A stretch of 64,000 nt of DNA, taken from contig JBOHFK010000001.1 in assembly GCA_050699635.1 (NCBI GenBank), forward strand, positions 62,001 to 126,000, read 5' to 3'. A program made the position numbers and the translations under genes. The notes beneath the pieces were generated by a model that did no database searches, was not told where the DNA came from, and worked only from the letters and a program-made list of their open reading frames with translations. This document shows positions 9,177 through 17,101 of the stretch, piece after piece. This DNA comes from GCA-003244245 sp050699635 (GTDB taxonomy: Bacteria > Actinomycetota > Actinomycetes > Mycobacteriales > Pseudonocardiaceae). Each line of letters begins with the position of its first letter. The first letter of the stretch is position 1.

Positions 9177-10442
9177 ATGACCACGAACGTCGAATCCGGT
9201 CGTACCGAGTTGCTGCGCTCGGAGCGGGTGGCGGGCGGGATGCTGCCCCAGGTGCTGGGGTCGTCCGACATGGTGGCGATCTTCGTGGCGATCGTGCTGC
9301 TGGTCACCAGCTCGGCGACGATGCAGGCGGCCGGCCCGGCCGCGTTCGGCTGGTGGATGCTGGGCGTGGTCGCATTCCTGATCCCAGGTGCGGTAGTGAC
9401 CGGGCAACTGGGCGTGATGTTCCCCGGCGAGGGATCGATCTACCTATGGACACACAAGGCATTCGGTGACTTCTGGGGGTTCTTCGCCGGGTTCTGCGCG
9501 TGGTGGCCCGGATTGCTGGCGATGCTGTCCTTCGCCGACAACGCCGTCGCCTACCTGGGGTATGCCCTGCCCGGCACGGTGGGCCGCTGGCCGGTCCCCC
9601 TGCAGGGGCGGTGATCGTGGCGGCGCTGGTGGTCTCCGCGCTGGTGGCGCAGCTGCGGCTGCGGATCGTCCAGAACGTGGTCAACGCGGTGTGCGTGCTG
9701 TACGGGCTGGTGATCCTGCTGGTGGTGCTGGCGGGCATCGCCTACCTGGCCACCGGGCATGCCGCGGCCACCGACCCGACCCAGTTCGGCACCTGGTCGC
9801 CCGCCCACCACAGCGGGATCAACTTCGCCAACTGGACTTTCTTCGGCGTGGTCGTGCTGGCTCTGCTCGGCGTCGAGGTACCCCTGAACATGGGAGTGGA
9901 AGTCCGCGATCCGAAGGCGATCACCCGGTACCTGCTGTGGGGTTCGGCCGCGGTGGTCCTGGCATACCTGGCTACCACCTGGGCGGTGATGGTCACTGTC
10001 CCGTCCGCTGCCAACCAGTCGGTGCAGATCACCGCCGTCGCCGATGTGGTCGGCCGCTCGCTCGGGCCGGTCTGGGGTCAGCTGGCTGCGATCCTGCTGG
10101 CCGGGGTCACCGGGTTCATGCTGGTGGTCTACAACTACTCCTTCGCCCGGCTGGTGTTCGTCTCCGGGCTGGACCGGCGGCTGCCCCCGGTGCTGACCCG
10201 GCTCAACCGCAACCGGGTGCCGCACGCAGCGTTATGGGCCCAGACCGTGGTCGTGGCGGCGGTGACCGCGGTCGCGTTCATTGTGCTCCCGGCGCTGAGC
10301 CACGGCAGCGCGCTGGACACCGCGACCCGGGTTTACGACGTGCTGGGCGCCGCTACCACGGTGATCTGGTGCCTGTCGATGATCGTGTTGTTCATCGACG
10401 TGCTGGTGATCCTGCGCCGGTACCGGCCGCAGTTCCAGGCCC
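9177..10442 (+). pseudogene. APC-family amino acid permease, frameshifted and 3'-truncated
   Basis: The N-terminal part (from 9177) reads as an APC-superfamily permease: LPQVLGSSDMVAIFVAIV, then GEGSIYLWTHKAFGDFWGFF in the first helices. That frame stops at 9612-9614. The rest of the permease continues in another frame from about 9590 (AVIVAALVVSALVAQLRLR and onward, through about nine further helices) to LVILRRYRPQFQAR near 10440. A one-base frameshift around 9590-9605 therefore splits the gene. At 10440 the sequence jumps into the middle of a monooxygenase, so the permease C-terminus is also missing. A functional product is unlikely unless the frameshift is a sequencing error. Confidence 0.8.
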
Positions 10443-11576
10443 GGTGTCGGGCTGACCCTCCAACCGCATGCGGTGCGGGAGTTGACCGAGCTCGGTCTGC
10501 TCGATGAGCTGTCCGCGACCGGCATCTCGCTCACCGAGCTGGCGTATTTCACCAAGCGCGGGCAGCGGATCTGGGCCGAGCCGCGCGGGCTGGCCACAGG
10601 GCACCGCTGGCCGCAGCTTGCGATCCATCGCGGTGAGTTGTTGCGGGTGCTCTACCGGGCGGTGCTGGCCAGGCTCGGGGCCGGGCGGGTGCACACCGGC
10701 CATCACCTGGCCCGCTTCGGCGAGCAGCGCGATGGCACGGTGTGGGCGCAGTTCACCGACCGGCGTACCGGCGAGCCGCTGCGCTTGGCCCAGGGCGACG
10801 TGCTGGTCGGCGCCGACGGTGTGCACTCGGCCGTCCGGCGAACCCTGCACCCGCAGGAGGGGCCGCCGCCGTGGACCGGGATCACCATGTGGCGCGGGAC
10901 CACCGAGGCCGAGCCGTTCCTCGGCGGGCAGGCCATGGTGCAGGCCGGATATCACGGGCGGCAGGTCGTGGTGTACCCGATTTCCCGACCGCACGCCGAC
11001 CGGGGTCGGGCCCTGGTCAACTGGGTAGCCCTCTACCAGCTCGGCGAGGACCACCCGATGAGTCGCCAGGACTGGAACTACCAGGGACGGCTGGCGGACG
11101 TGCTGGGGCCGTTCGGCGACTACACCTTCGACTGGCTGGACGTGCCCGAACTGTTCCGCCGGGCGCCGGCGATCTACCAGTACCCACTGGTGGACCGCGA
11201 TCCGCTGCCACGGTGGGGGACCGGGCCGATCACCCTGCTCGGGGACGCCGCGCACCCGATGTACCCCTACGGCGGCAACGGCACGGCACAGGCCATCCTC
11301 GACGCCCAGGCACTCGCCCGGGCCCTGGCCGGCTCGACCGACGTTGCCGGTGGGCTGGCCGGCTACGAGGCCCAGCGCCGCCCCGCCACCACCGAGGTCG
11401 TGCTGGCCAACCGCCGGGGCGGTCCGGAGGAGTGCCTGGACATCGTCGAGCAGCGCGCCCCGGACGGATTCGAGCACATCGAGGACGTGATCAGCGCCGC
11501 GGAGCTGGCCGAGATCACCCGCCGCTACCCGCGGATTGCCGACCTCGCCCCCGGGAGTCCCGATGGTTCTCACTGA
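10443..11576 (+). pseudogene. FAD-dependent monooxygenase (salicylate hydroxylase-like), 5'-truncated
   Basis: Flavoprotein of the para-hydroxybenzoate/salicylate hydroxylase family. Present are GVGLTLQPHAVRELTELGL (normally about residue 45), the DG motif VLVGADGVHSAVRR and the GD motif GPITLLGDAAHPMYPYGGNG. The first roughly 45 residues with the GxGxxG dinucleotide fold are absent; upstream sequence belongs to the permease in another frame. A GTG at 10473 could still start translation, but the product would lack the FAD-binding beta strand. Its stop overlaps the start of the MHS transporter gene by 14 nt, showing it was part of an operon. Confidence 0.78.
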
Positions 11577-12882
11577 GCAGGACACCGCGAGACGTGCGCC
11601 GATGGCCCGGCTCGCGGCGGCGACCATGGTCGGGACCGCGGTCGAGTACTACGACTTCTACCTCTACACCAGCGTCGCCGCGCTGATCTTCGGCCCGCTG
11701 TTCTTTCCGCGGCTGTCCGCCGGCGCCGGCACGATCGCCGCCGTGGCCACGATCTCGGCCGCGTTCGTGGCCCGGCCGGTCGGCGCGGTGCTGTTCGGGC
11801 ACTACGGCGACCGGTTCGGCCGCAAGGTCACGCTGGTCGCGTCGCTGCTGGTCATGGGACTGGCGACGGTGCTGGTCGGGCTCGTGCCCGGCTACGCCAC
11901 CCTCGGTCTGGCCGCGCCACTGCTGCTGGTGGTGCTGCGCTTCGGGCAGGGCCTCGGGGTAGGTGGCGAATGGGCCGGCGCGGTGCTGCTGGCCACCGAA
12001 CACGCACCCGCGCACCGCCGCGGGTGGTACTCCAGCTACCCAATTGTCGGGGTGGCCATCGGGTTCCTGCTGGCCAACGGGGTGCTGCTGGCCCTCACCG
12101 ACCTGCTGTCCGATACGGCCCTGCGCGCTTGGGGCTGGCGAATCCCGTTTCTGGCCAGCATCGCGCTGATCGCGATCGGCCTGTACGTGCGGGTGTCGCT
12201 GACCGAGACGCCAGCCTTCCGGGAGCTCGCCGCCCGCAGGGGCACCGTCCGGGTGCCGGTATGGAAGCTGATGCGCCAGCGGTGGCGGACGGTGCTGCTC
12301 GCCGCGGGTGCCACTGTGCTGGGCTTTGCGATGGTCTTCCTGGTCACCAGCTACGGGCTGGCCTACGGCGCCAGCCAGCTGCACCTGCCCATGCAGACCA
12401 TGATCTATCTGGCGATGCTGTCCTACGGGATGGTCGCCCTCGGGTTACCGGCGATCGGCGCCGCCTCGGACCGGTGGGGCCGCCGGCGGATCTGCCTGAT
12501 CGCCTGCGGGCTGGCCGCCGGGTGGGCGTACCCGTTCGTGGTGTTGTTGGGCAGCGCGGAGCCCACCTTGATCTTGGTGGCATTCACCCTCTCGCTGGCC
12601 ATCGGGATCCTCGCGCTGGTCACCATGGGCGCCTACCTGCCGGAGCTGTTCGACACCGAGGTGCGCTACACCGGCGCTGCGCTGACCTTCAACCTGGCCG
12701 GTCTGGTCGGTGGCGGTCTGGTGCCCATCGCCGCCACCGCGCTGTCCACGCATCCCGGCCCGCCGTGGCCGGTCGCCGCCATGGTGCTGGCGCTGGCCGC
12801 GGTCGCCTTCGTCTGCGGGTACTTCCTCCCCGAAACCGCGCCCCGTCGGCGCATGGCGCGGGCGACCGAAAGGATGGGCTGA
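11563..12882 (+). CDS. MFS metabolite:H+ symporter (MHS family, ShiA/ProP-like)
   Basis: About 439-residue, 12-helix transporter. The N-terminal signature VGTAVEYYDFYLYTSVAALIF and the loop GHYGDRFGRKVTL are typical of the metabolite:H+ symporter branch (shikimate, proline/betaine, alpha-ketoglutarate or aromatic acid uptake). ATG 11563 is chosen because it lies inside the 3' end of the monooxygenase gene (14-nt overlap); GTG 11536 is an alternative. Neighbouring genes suggest an aromatic or amine substrate, which cannot be fixed from sequence. It appears intact, unlike its two upstream neighbours. Confidence 0.85.
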   Translation: MVLTEQDTARRAPMARLAAATMVGTAVEYYDFYLYTSVAALIFGPLFFPRLSAGAGTIAAVATISAAFVARPVGAVLFGHYGDRFGRKVTLVASLLVMGLATVLVGLVPGYATLGLAAPLLLVVLRFGQGLGVGGEWAGAVLLATEHAPAHRRGWYSSYPIVGVAIGFLLANGVLLALTDLLSDTALRAWGWRIPFLASIALIAIGLYVRVSLTETPAFRELAARRGTVRVPVWKLMRQRWRTVLLAAGATVLGFAMVFLVTSYGLAYGASQLHLPMQTMIYLAMLSYGMVALGLPAIGAASDRWGRRRICLIACGLAAGWAYPFVVLLGSAEPTLILVAFTLSLAIGILALVTMGAYLPELFDTEVRYTGAALTFNLAGLVGGGLVPIAATALSTHPGPPWPVAAMVLALAAVAFVCGYFLPETAPRRRMARATERMG

Positions 12883-12883
12883 A

Positions 12884-14158
12884 ATGAGGATGACCGCGTA
12901 CAAGGCACTGGCGGTCGCGGTCCTGGCAACGCTGTTCGTCCTTGCTGGCTGCCAGGCAGGCGGATCCCAGTCAACAGCAAGCGATGGCGCCCGCACGCCG
13001 GTCGTGTTGTTTCCGGCATTCCACCTTACTAAGCTACAAGTCACGGTCCACGATCAGGTGATAACGCCCGAGTGCCCCCGCTCAGGCAGCTTCGAGGACT
13101 GGTTCCGCAACGACCACCCGAGCACGACCTTCAGCCAGGTCTGCCAGGACAGGCTGCTCACATTGCGCTACGACGCGACCTCTTCCACGCCCATGCCGGT
13201 GAGGTTTTCCAACCAGCCAGGAGTTACCGTCGAGGTCAAGAACTACGGAACGACGGAAAGTGCACCGTTCTACGAACCGCTCTACAAAACCCTCGAGTCC
13301 AACGGTTACCGACGGGATCGGGACATCCGCGTCGCCGGCTACGACTCACGGCTCACTCCCGACATCGGCGACTTCCTGCAACGTACCCAAAGGCTCATCG
13401 AAGACACCTACCGGGACAACGGAAATCGTCCGGTGCATCTCATCGGTCACTCCAACGGACCGGTGTACACGCAGTACCTCCTCACGCACACAACAGGAGC
13501 GTGGCGTGCCAAGTACGTCCACGGATTCACGTCTTTGGCTGGCAATTTCCCGGGCCAGGGCTTGCTCTACCCGGTCCTGTTCACCGGTCTCAACATCGAA
13601 GATTTTGGCTATCCGACGACGACGGACAACGCCGCGAGCAGCGCCCGCCTTTACCAGAGCGCACCGTCGACCTACCTGAGCGCGGCTGACCCAACAATCT
13701 TCGGCGACCGTGAGACCGTCATCGAAGATGCGTCTACCGGCCGGACCTACACACCGCGCGACTACGGCCAGCTGATCAGCGACGCGAATCTGGGCTGGGC
13801 CAAGGACATCGCCGAGTACTACCTCGGCTTCGTCAAGATCGCCGAGCCGGGCTCGTTCCCCAACGTCGACGTCTATGCAGAGAAGGGATCCGGTGTTCCC
13901 ACCGTCGTCGGAGCGCGGCTGGCGAACCTGACCTCGGGCCAGGTCGTGGTCACCTCCACAAAATTGTTCACCCGCGACGGCGACGGCAACCAGGAAGACA
14001 TCACCAACAACGCCGTCCTCGCCTGGCGCGCGATGCGCTGCGCCCACTTCAGCCTCACCGACAACCCCGGCGTCGACCACTTCTCCCTGCCCAGCAATCC
14101 CAACGTGCTCCATCGGCTGGTGGTGGACCTGACTCGTCCACCTCAAAGGTGCCGTTAG
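12884..14158 (+). CDS. LCAT/PDAT-like lipoprotein acyltransferase or lipase
   Basis: 424-residue exported protein. The N-terminus is a lipoprotein signal ending LAGC (Cys about 22). The body resembles lecithin:cholesterol acyltransferase-type alpha/beta hydrolases: an early PVVLFPAFHLTKLQVTVHD segment, then nucleophile elbow GHSNG at about residue 187 and a late NPGVDHFSLPSN segment carrying a candidate catalytic His. ATG 12884 follows the MHS transporter stop by one base, so the two are probably cotranscribed. Bacterial relatives act on phospholipids or acylate sterols or alcohols; the substrate here is unknown. Confidence 0.75.
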   Translation: MRMTAYKALAVAVLATLFVLAGCQAGGSQSTASDGARTPVVLFPAFHLTKLQVTVHDQVITPECPRSGSFEDWFRNDHPSTTFSQVCQDRLLTLRYDATSSTPMPVRFSNQPGVTVEVKNYGTTESAPFYEPLYKTLESNGYRRDRDIRVAGYDSRLTPDIGDFLQRTQRLIEDTYRDNGNRPVHLIGHSNGPVYTQYLLTHTTGAWRAKYVHGFTSLAGNFPGQGLLYPVLFTGLNIEDFGYPTTTDNAASSARLYQSAPSTYLSAADPTIFGDRETVIEDASTGRTYTPRDYGQLISDANLGWAKDIAEYYLGFVKIAEPGSFPNVDVYAEKGSGVPTVVGARLANLTSGQVVVTSTKLFTRDGDGNQEDITNNAVLAWRAMRCAHFSLTDNPGVDHFSLPSNPNVLHRLVVDLTRPPQRCR

Positions 14159-14216
14159 CAAGGGGATGAGCGTTGAACTCACATACTCAGTAACGTCAGG
14201 TCCTGGTGGAGTGGTG

Positions 14217-14243
14217 GTGGGTTCGAGTCCCACCCGCCCCACC
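14217..14243 (+). repeat. tRNA 3'-end fragment, copy 3 (putative att site)
   Basis: Identical T-arm and acceptor strand of the tRNA fragment (GTGGGTTCGAGTCCCACCCG then CCCCACC). A GTCAGGTC match to the other copies lies 14 nt further upstream at about 14195-14202, separated by an insertion. It forms the right border of the permease/monooxygenase/transporter/lipase block. Confidence 0.7.
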
Positions 14244-14248
14244 GGTCA

Positions 14249-14346
14249 TGATCTATGGGCATGTATTTGGGCATGAGTAGCCCTGTGGGCATGACCGCAG
14301 TACGTGCGCGGCCTGGTACGAGCGACTACAGGGCAACATCGAAGCC
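14249..14346 (+). repeat. att-flanking segment with TGGGCATG repeats, copy B
   Basis: Counterpart of 171-246, with three copies of TGGGCATG-like sequence and the same closing GGCAACATCGARGCC. Its position relative to the tRNA fragment is the same in both places, which suggests that two related elements used the same target. Confidence 0.5.
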
Positions 14347-14413
14347 TGCTCTGGGGTCGATGTCGATTGCCAAGCTGTCGGTGAGGCATCTGAAGAACTA
14401 CCCCCCGCGGAAG

Positions 14414-14590
14414 TCATGCGTCCTGTTCGATGCGCTCAAAAATGTCCTCGTCTGTTTCTTGCTGTAAGGGCGGTAAATCGTTCCAGTCCGCCACATAAGC
14501 TGGCTTCGGATCTGGGAAATGTTTAAGAACGGGGCCAGTAATTAAACTGGCTTTGGTCACCGCGTGCTTTGGGCGGCACACGGTGACCAT
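14414..14590 (-). CDS. small acidic hypothetical protein
   Basis: 58-codon frame from ATG 14590. The C-terminal part (DWNDLPPLQQETDEDIFERIEQDA) is acidic and the DNA is less GC-rich than its surroundings. It overlaps the end of the upstream reverse-strand gene by 68 nt in another frame, which weakens the case. No family recognised. Confidence 0.3.
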   Translation of the reverse strand: MVTVCRPKHAVTKASLITGPVLKHFPDPKPAYVADWNDLPPLQQETDEDIFERIEQDA

Positions 14591-15101
14591 GACGGCCGAC
14601 GACCTCATCAAACAGGGCTCCGTTCAGGACCGGCTCGGTGCAGAATCCCCTTCGTCGTTCTTTCAGCTGTACCCAAGAGTTGGGTAAGATGCGAAACAGG
14701 GCTCGAGTCACGCCGCCATAGACCGCGACGGCGTGGTTGATGCCCTGGGCTTCCACCTTGCGTGGGTTGATGCCCCACCAGCACCTCGTGGAGTCTGCCA
14801 GAACGTCGATGTCGCGGTGGCGCAATGTTTCGTCGAGCCAGACGCGTTTGAAGCCATACCCGGTCCGTGTGCCGCTGCCGGGTAGGCGCTCCTCTAGCAC
14901 GGTCCATTCCCTGAGGGTGATCAAGAGAAGCGGGACAGTTGTCGTCAATGGCGGCGCCGCGAGGTCGTCGACGAGTTGGGCAAGGGTGGTGATGCCGAAA
15001 CCGTGGCTCGCCTCCCGGCGGGCGTTGGTCAGCTGGCGGGCGGCGGCGAGGGGAACACGTACGGCTTCGGGTGCTGTAGCTGGCGCGACCGGGAACGACA
15101 T
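14523..15101 (-). CDS. hypothetical protein
   Basis: About 192 residues from ATG 15101 (MSFPVAPATAPEAVRVPLAAA); an upstream ATG at 15152 is possible. The C-terminal 100 residues have the pattern WGINPRKVEAQGINHAVAVY, then VTRALFRILPNSW, then ALFDEVVGRHGHRV, which I associate loosely with small beta-barrel (PUA-like) domains in hypothetical actinobacterial proteins. No catalytic motif is evident. It lies just right of the third tRNA fragment and may belong to the accessory region. Confidence 0.5.
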   Translation of the reverse strand: MSFPVAPATAPEAVRVPLAAARQLTNARREASHGFGITTLAQLVDDLAAPPLTTTVPLLLITLREWTVLEERLPGSGTRTGYGFKRVWLDETLRHRDIDVLADSTRCWWGINPRKVEAQGINHAVAVYGGVTRALFRILPNSWVQLKERRRGFCTEPVLNGALFDEVVGRHGHRVPPKARGDQSQFNYWPRS

Positions 15102-15279
15102 GACAGCCAGGCCACGGGGGTTCAAGTCCTTCATCCGGAAAGTGCTCCACATGACCGGAGGGCCGAAACCCCGCCGGCACGACTATTGCGGTCGCAGGCG
15201 GCCGCCGCCATGCTGACCCCAACCGGCGCTTGGCGCTCGGCGGCTATCCGCCTCCCGCCCGACCAACAGGAGCCCTCCG

Positions 15280-15681
15280 ATGGCCTTTCCCGGCCTTCAG
15301 CACGTCGCGATCACGGTCTCGGACCTCGACCGCAGTACCCAGTGGTACTCAACGCTGTTCGGCGCCGAACCCGTCCTCGATGAAGACGAGGACTCAGGCA
15401 CCTTCCACCACACCGTCTTCGCACTCGAGGGGGGCATGCTGTTTGGCCTGCACACCCACATGGGAGCGGAGACCAAGGACCGAGCCGACGAGCGGCGAAC
15501 CGGCCTCGATCACGTCAGCTTCGCGCTGGCCGGAACCGCCGAGCTAGAGCAGTGGCAAACTCGCCTCGACGAGCTCGGCATCGCCCACGGCGGGATCAAG
15601 AAGGCCCACTACGGCAGCGGCATCTCGTTCCGCGACCCTGACAACATTGGGCTCGAATTCTTCATCGCACCCGGCACCTGA
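15280..15681 (+). CDS. VOC-family protein (glyoxalase/dioxygenase fold)
   Basis: 133-residue single-domain protein with two beta-alpha-beta-beta-beta modules. The first begins FPGLQHVAITVSDLDRSTQWY, the second GLDHVSFALAG; the end FRDPDNIGLEFFI is the family's usual closing strand. Metal ligands in such proteins are His/Glu at these positions (His8, His83 and Glu129 here by eye). Roles range from glyoxalase to antibiotic binding; nothing here decides. ATG 15280 follows AGGAGCCC. Confidence 0.85.
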   Translation: MAFPGLQHVAITVSDLDRSTQWYSTLFGAEPVLDEDEDSGTFHHTVFALEGGMLFGLHTHMGAETKDRADERRTGLDHVSFALAGTAELEQWQTRLDELGIAHGGIKKAHYGSGISFRDPDNIGLEFFIAPGT

Positions 15682-15803
15682 TCCGCGCAGAATCACTTCC
15701 ATGTATTTGTGTGCTCCGTTCATTATTGTGTTCGTCCAGTACCGACTGAGGTTGGCGAGGAGCAGGGCCGCGACGTCCGCCGCGTGATCAGAAGTGCGCA
15801 GAT

Positions 15804-15833
15804 TCAGAGGTCGGCATCGATCAGAAAGCTCAC
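15804..15833 (-). pseudogene. start of a DUF5615-type toxin, early stop
   Basis: GTG 15833 overlaps the stop of the DUF433 frame by 4 nt (GTGA), and the first codons read VSFLIDADL before a stop. This matches the usual opening of DUF5615 PIN-like toxins that follow DUF433 antitoxins. No further toxin sequence can be followed reliably. Confidence 0.4.
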
Positions 15834-16065
15834 GCAGGCGGCCTCAGCGGGTAGGAGTACTTATCGAGCGCTTCAGCGGCGTAGTTCAGCGCCGCAGGAA
15901 TGTCCCCGGGTTGAAGATCAGGATGCTCGTCGACGCTATCCCATCTGCGACCGTGCGCAGCACAGTGACGACCGGGAAGCGACGGCCCCGGATGCAGGGC
16001 TGGCCGTCCATCTTGTCCGGCTCGATCGTGATGCGTTCGTGTACCTGCGCGCTCACGGAGATCAC
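15830..16065 (-). pseudogene. DUF433-family antitoxin, frameshifted
   Basis: From GTG 16065 the frame encodes VHERITIEPDKMDGQPCIRG then RRFPVVTVLRTVADG, the classic DUF433 N-terminus (IxxdPxxxgGkPxIrGtRipV). One frame over, the sequence continues EHPDLQPGDIPAALNYAAEA to a stop at 15830, the classic DUF433 C-terminus. A one-base loss near 15940-15950 joins them. DUF433 proteins are the antitoxin partners of PIN-like toxins, so this is a decayed toxin-antitoxin pair with the toxin remnant directly downstream. Confidence 0.7.
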
Positions 16066-16188
16066 CCCAATTGCACGGTGTCGGTGGGCCGATTGTAGCT
16101 GCTGCGAATCTACCGTCGATCTTCGTCCGTACGGGCAAGGGCGTCGTCAACCTGATGAGGCCGGCAAGCCCCCGCCCTGAGCGACGGG

Positions 16189-16400
16189 TCAACGCCGTGA
16201 TGCCGACTTGCGGGGGTCGGGAAAGCCGAGGTTGGTGTAGCCCGGTGCGCGCTTGGTCAGGGACGAGGCCAGAACGCCAGTGTCGATATCGTGATAGTCG
16301 TTCGAATCCCTCGCCGATGAACGGGCCCGTGGCCACGACCAGCAGCGACGACCCATCCGTTGGTGGTTCAAGACGGGCAAGGGCGTGGCGCCGGGTCTTG
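16189..16400 (-). pseudogene. C-terminal remnant of an SF2 helicase
   Basis: One frame reads ARLEPPTDGSSLLVVATGPF then IGEGF (about 16384-16298), resembling helicase motif V regions of DEAD/DEAH-type restriction or conflict-system helicases. The next frame reads TKRAPGYTNLGFPDPRKS before a stop at 16189. The pieces are in order on the same strand, consistent with a helicase gene that lost nearly everything else. Confidence 0.4.
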
Positions 16401-16552
16401 CTGCGCGAGTTCCAACTGCGGTGACTGGTCGTCGGTTGCGGACCCGTCCGGGTGGGAGTGTGTGATGGTGTGTCGACGTCGCGTGCTCGGCAATCAATGC
16501 GCACGCGATCCGGTCAGGCGGGAGGCTGCTGACGGGAGGGGAGCCCGCATAA

Positions 16553-16613
16553 GATCACGATTTGGGTGCCGTAAGCGACACAATATGTCACTGACGGCAC
16601 CCAAATCGTGATC
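16553..16613. repeat. 61-bp palindromic element with perfect 20-bp arms
   Basis: The left arm GATCACGATTTGGGTGCCGT (16553-16572) is exactly reverse-complemented at 16594-16613, around a 21-nt spacer that itself pairs partly (GCGACA/TGTCACT). It sits between gene remnants rather than after an active gene, which fits a small non-autonomous palindromic element better than a terminator; neither role is proven. Confidence 0.75.
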
Positions 16614-16650
16614 ATGAGCCAAGAGGCCTGTGCAAACTTGGCGGTATTGA

Positions 16651-17045
16651 GCCATAGCCCGCTGTGACCGTCGTGAACGGTCGATTCCAGGAGAAACCCC
16701 GCGGTGCCGGCACTGCGGAGCAGCGTGGACGGTGTACGACGAGAAGGAGACCGATGTCAACATCGCGGCTGCGCTGATCGAGGACTCTGTGCTGGACCGC
16801 TTCGGGCACCGCTCTCCTCATCTCGGCGGACAGCGATCTGTGCCCCGCGATTGGGACCATGAAGCGCCTCTGCCCCGAGAAGAGGATCATTGTGGCCTTC
16901 CCGCCGAAAGACACTCCGCTGATCTCAAGCGCGCTGTTGACGGTGATCTGCCTCTTGGCGATGACAAGATCCGTCAGGCGCAGTTGCCGACCGAGGTGTC
17001 AACGATGCGGGCATCATCCTGCGTCGGCCGAAGCACTGGAGCTGA
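16651..17045 (+). pseudogene. NYN-domain (PIN-like RNase) protein, C-terminal part with frameshifts
   Basis: Three frames in order rebuild the C-terminal two thirds of a NYN protein. Frame one: CRHCGAAWTVYDEKETDVNI then AAALIEDSVLDRF. Frame two: TALLISADSDLCPAIGTMKR then a VAFPPKDTPL stretch. Then DDKIRQAQLPTEV, and a third frame NDAGIILRRPKHWS with a stop at 17043-17045. NYN proteins are PIN-fold ribonucleases; the Asp in ETDVN and the SADSD motif are usual metal ligands. The N-terminal nuclease strand is absent and at least two frameshifts are present. Confidence 0.7.
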
Positions 17046-17101
17046 GAGGTGCGGCCGCGCTTGTCCAGCCGCAGGTCACACAGCCGACTGGCCAGAACAG
17101 G

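Noticed and set aside
13346..14242. 298-codon reverse frame starting MGRVGLEPTTTPPG
   Set aside because: Its first residues are the antisense translation of the tRNA T-arm fragment, a well-known annotation artefact, and the rest is antisense to the LCAT-like gene.
15110..15135. GGGGGTTCAAGTCC resembling a fourth tRNA scar
   Set aside because: Flanking bases do not form the T-stem and the sequence differs from the three att-like repeats.
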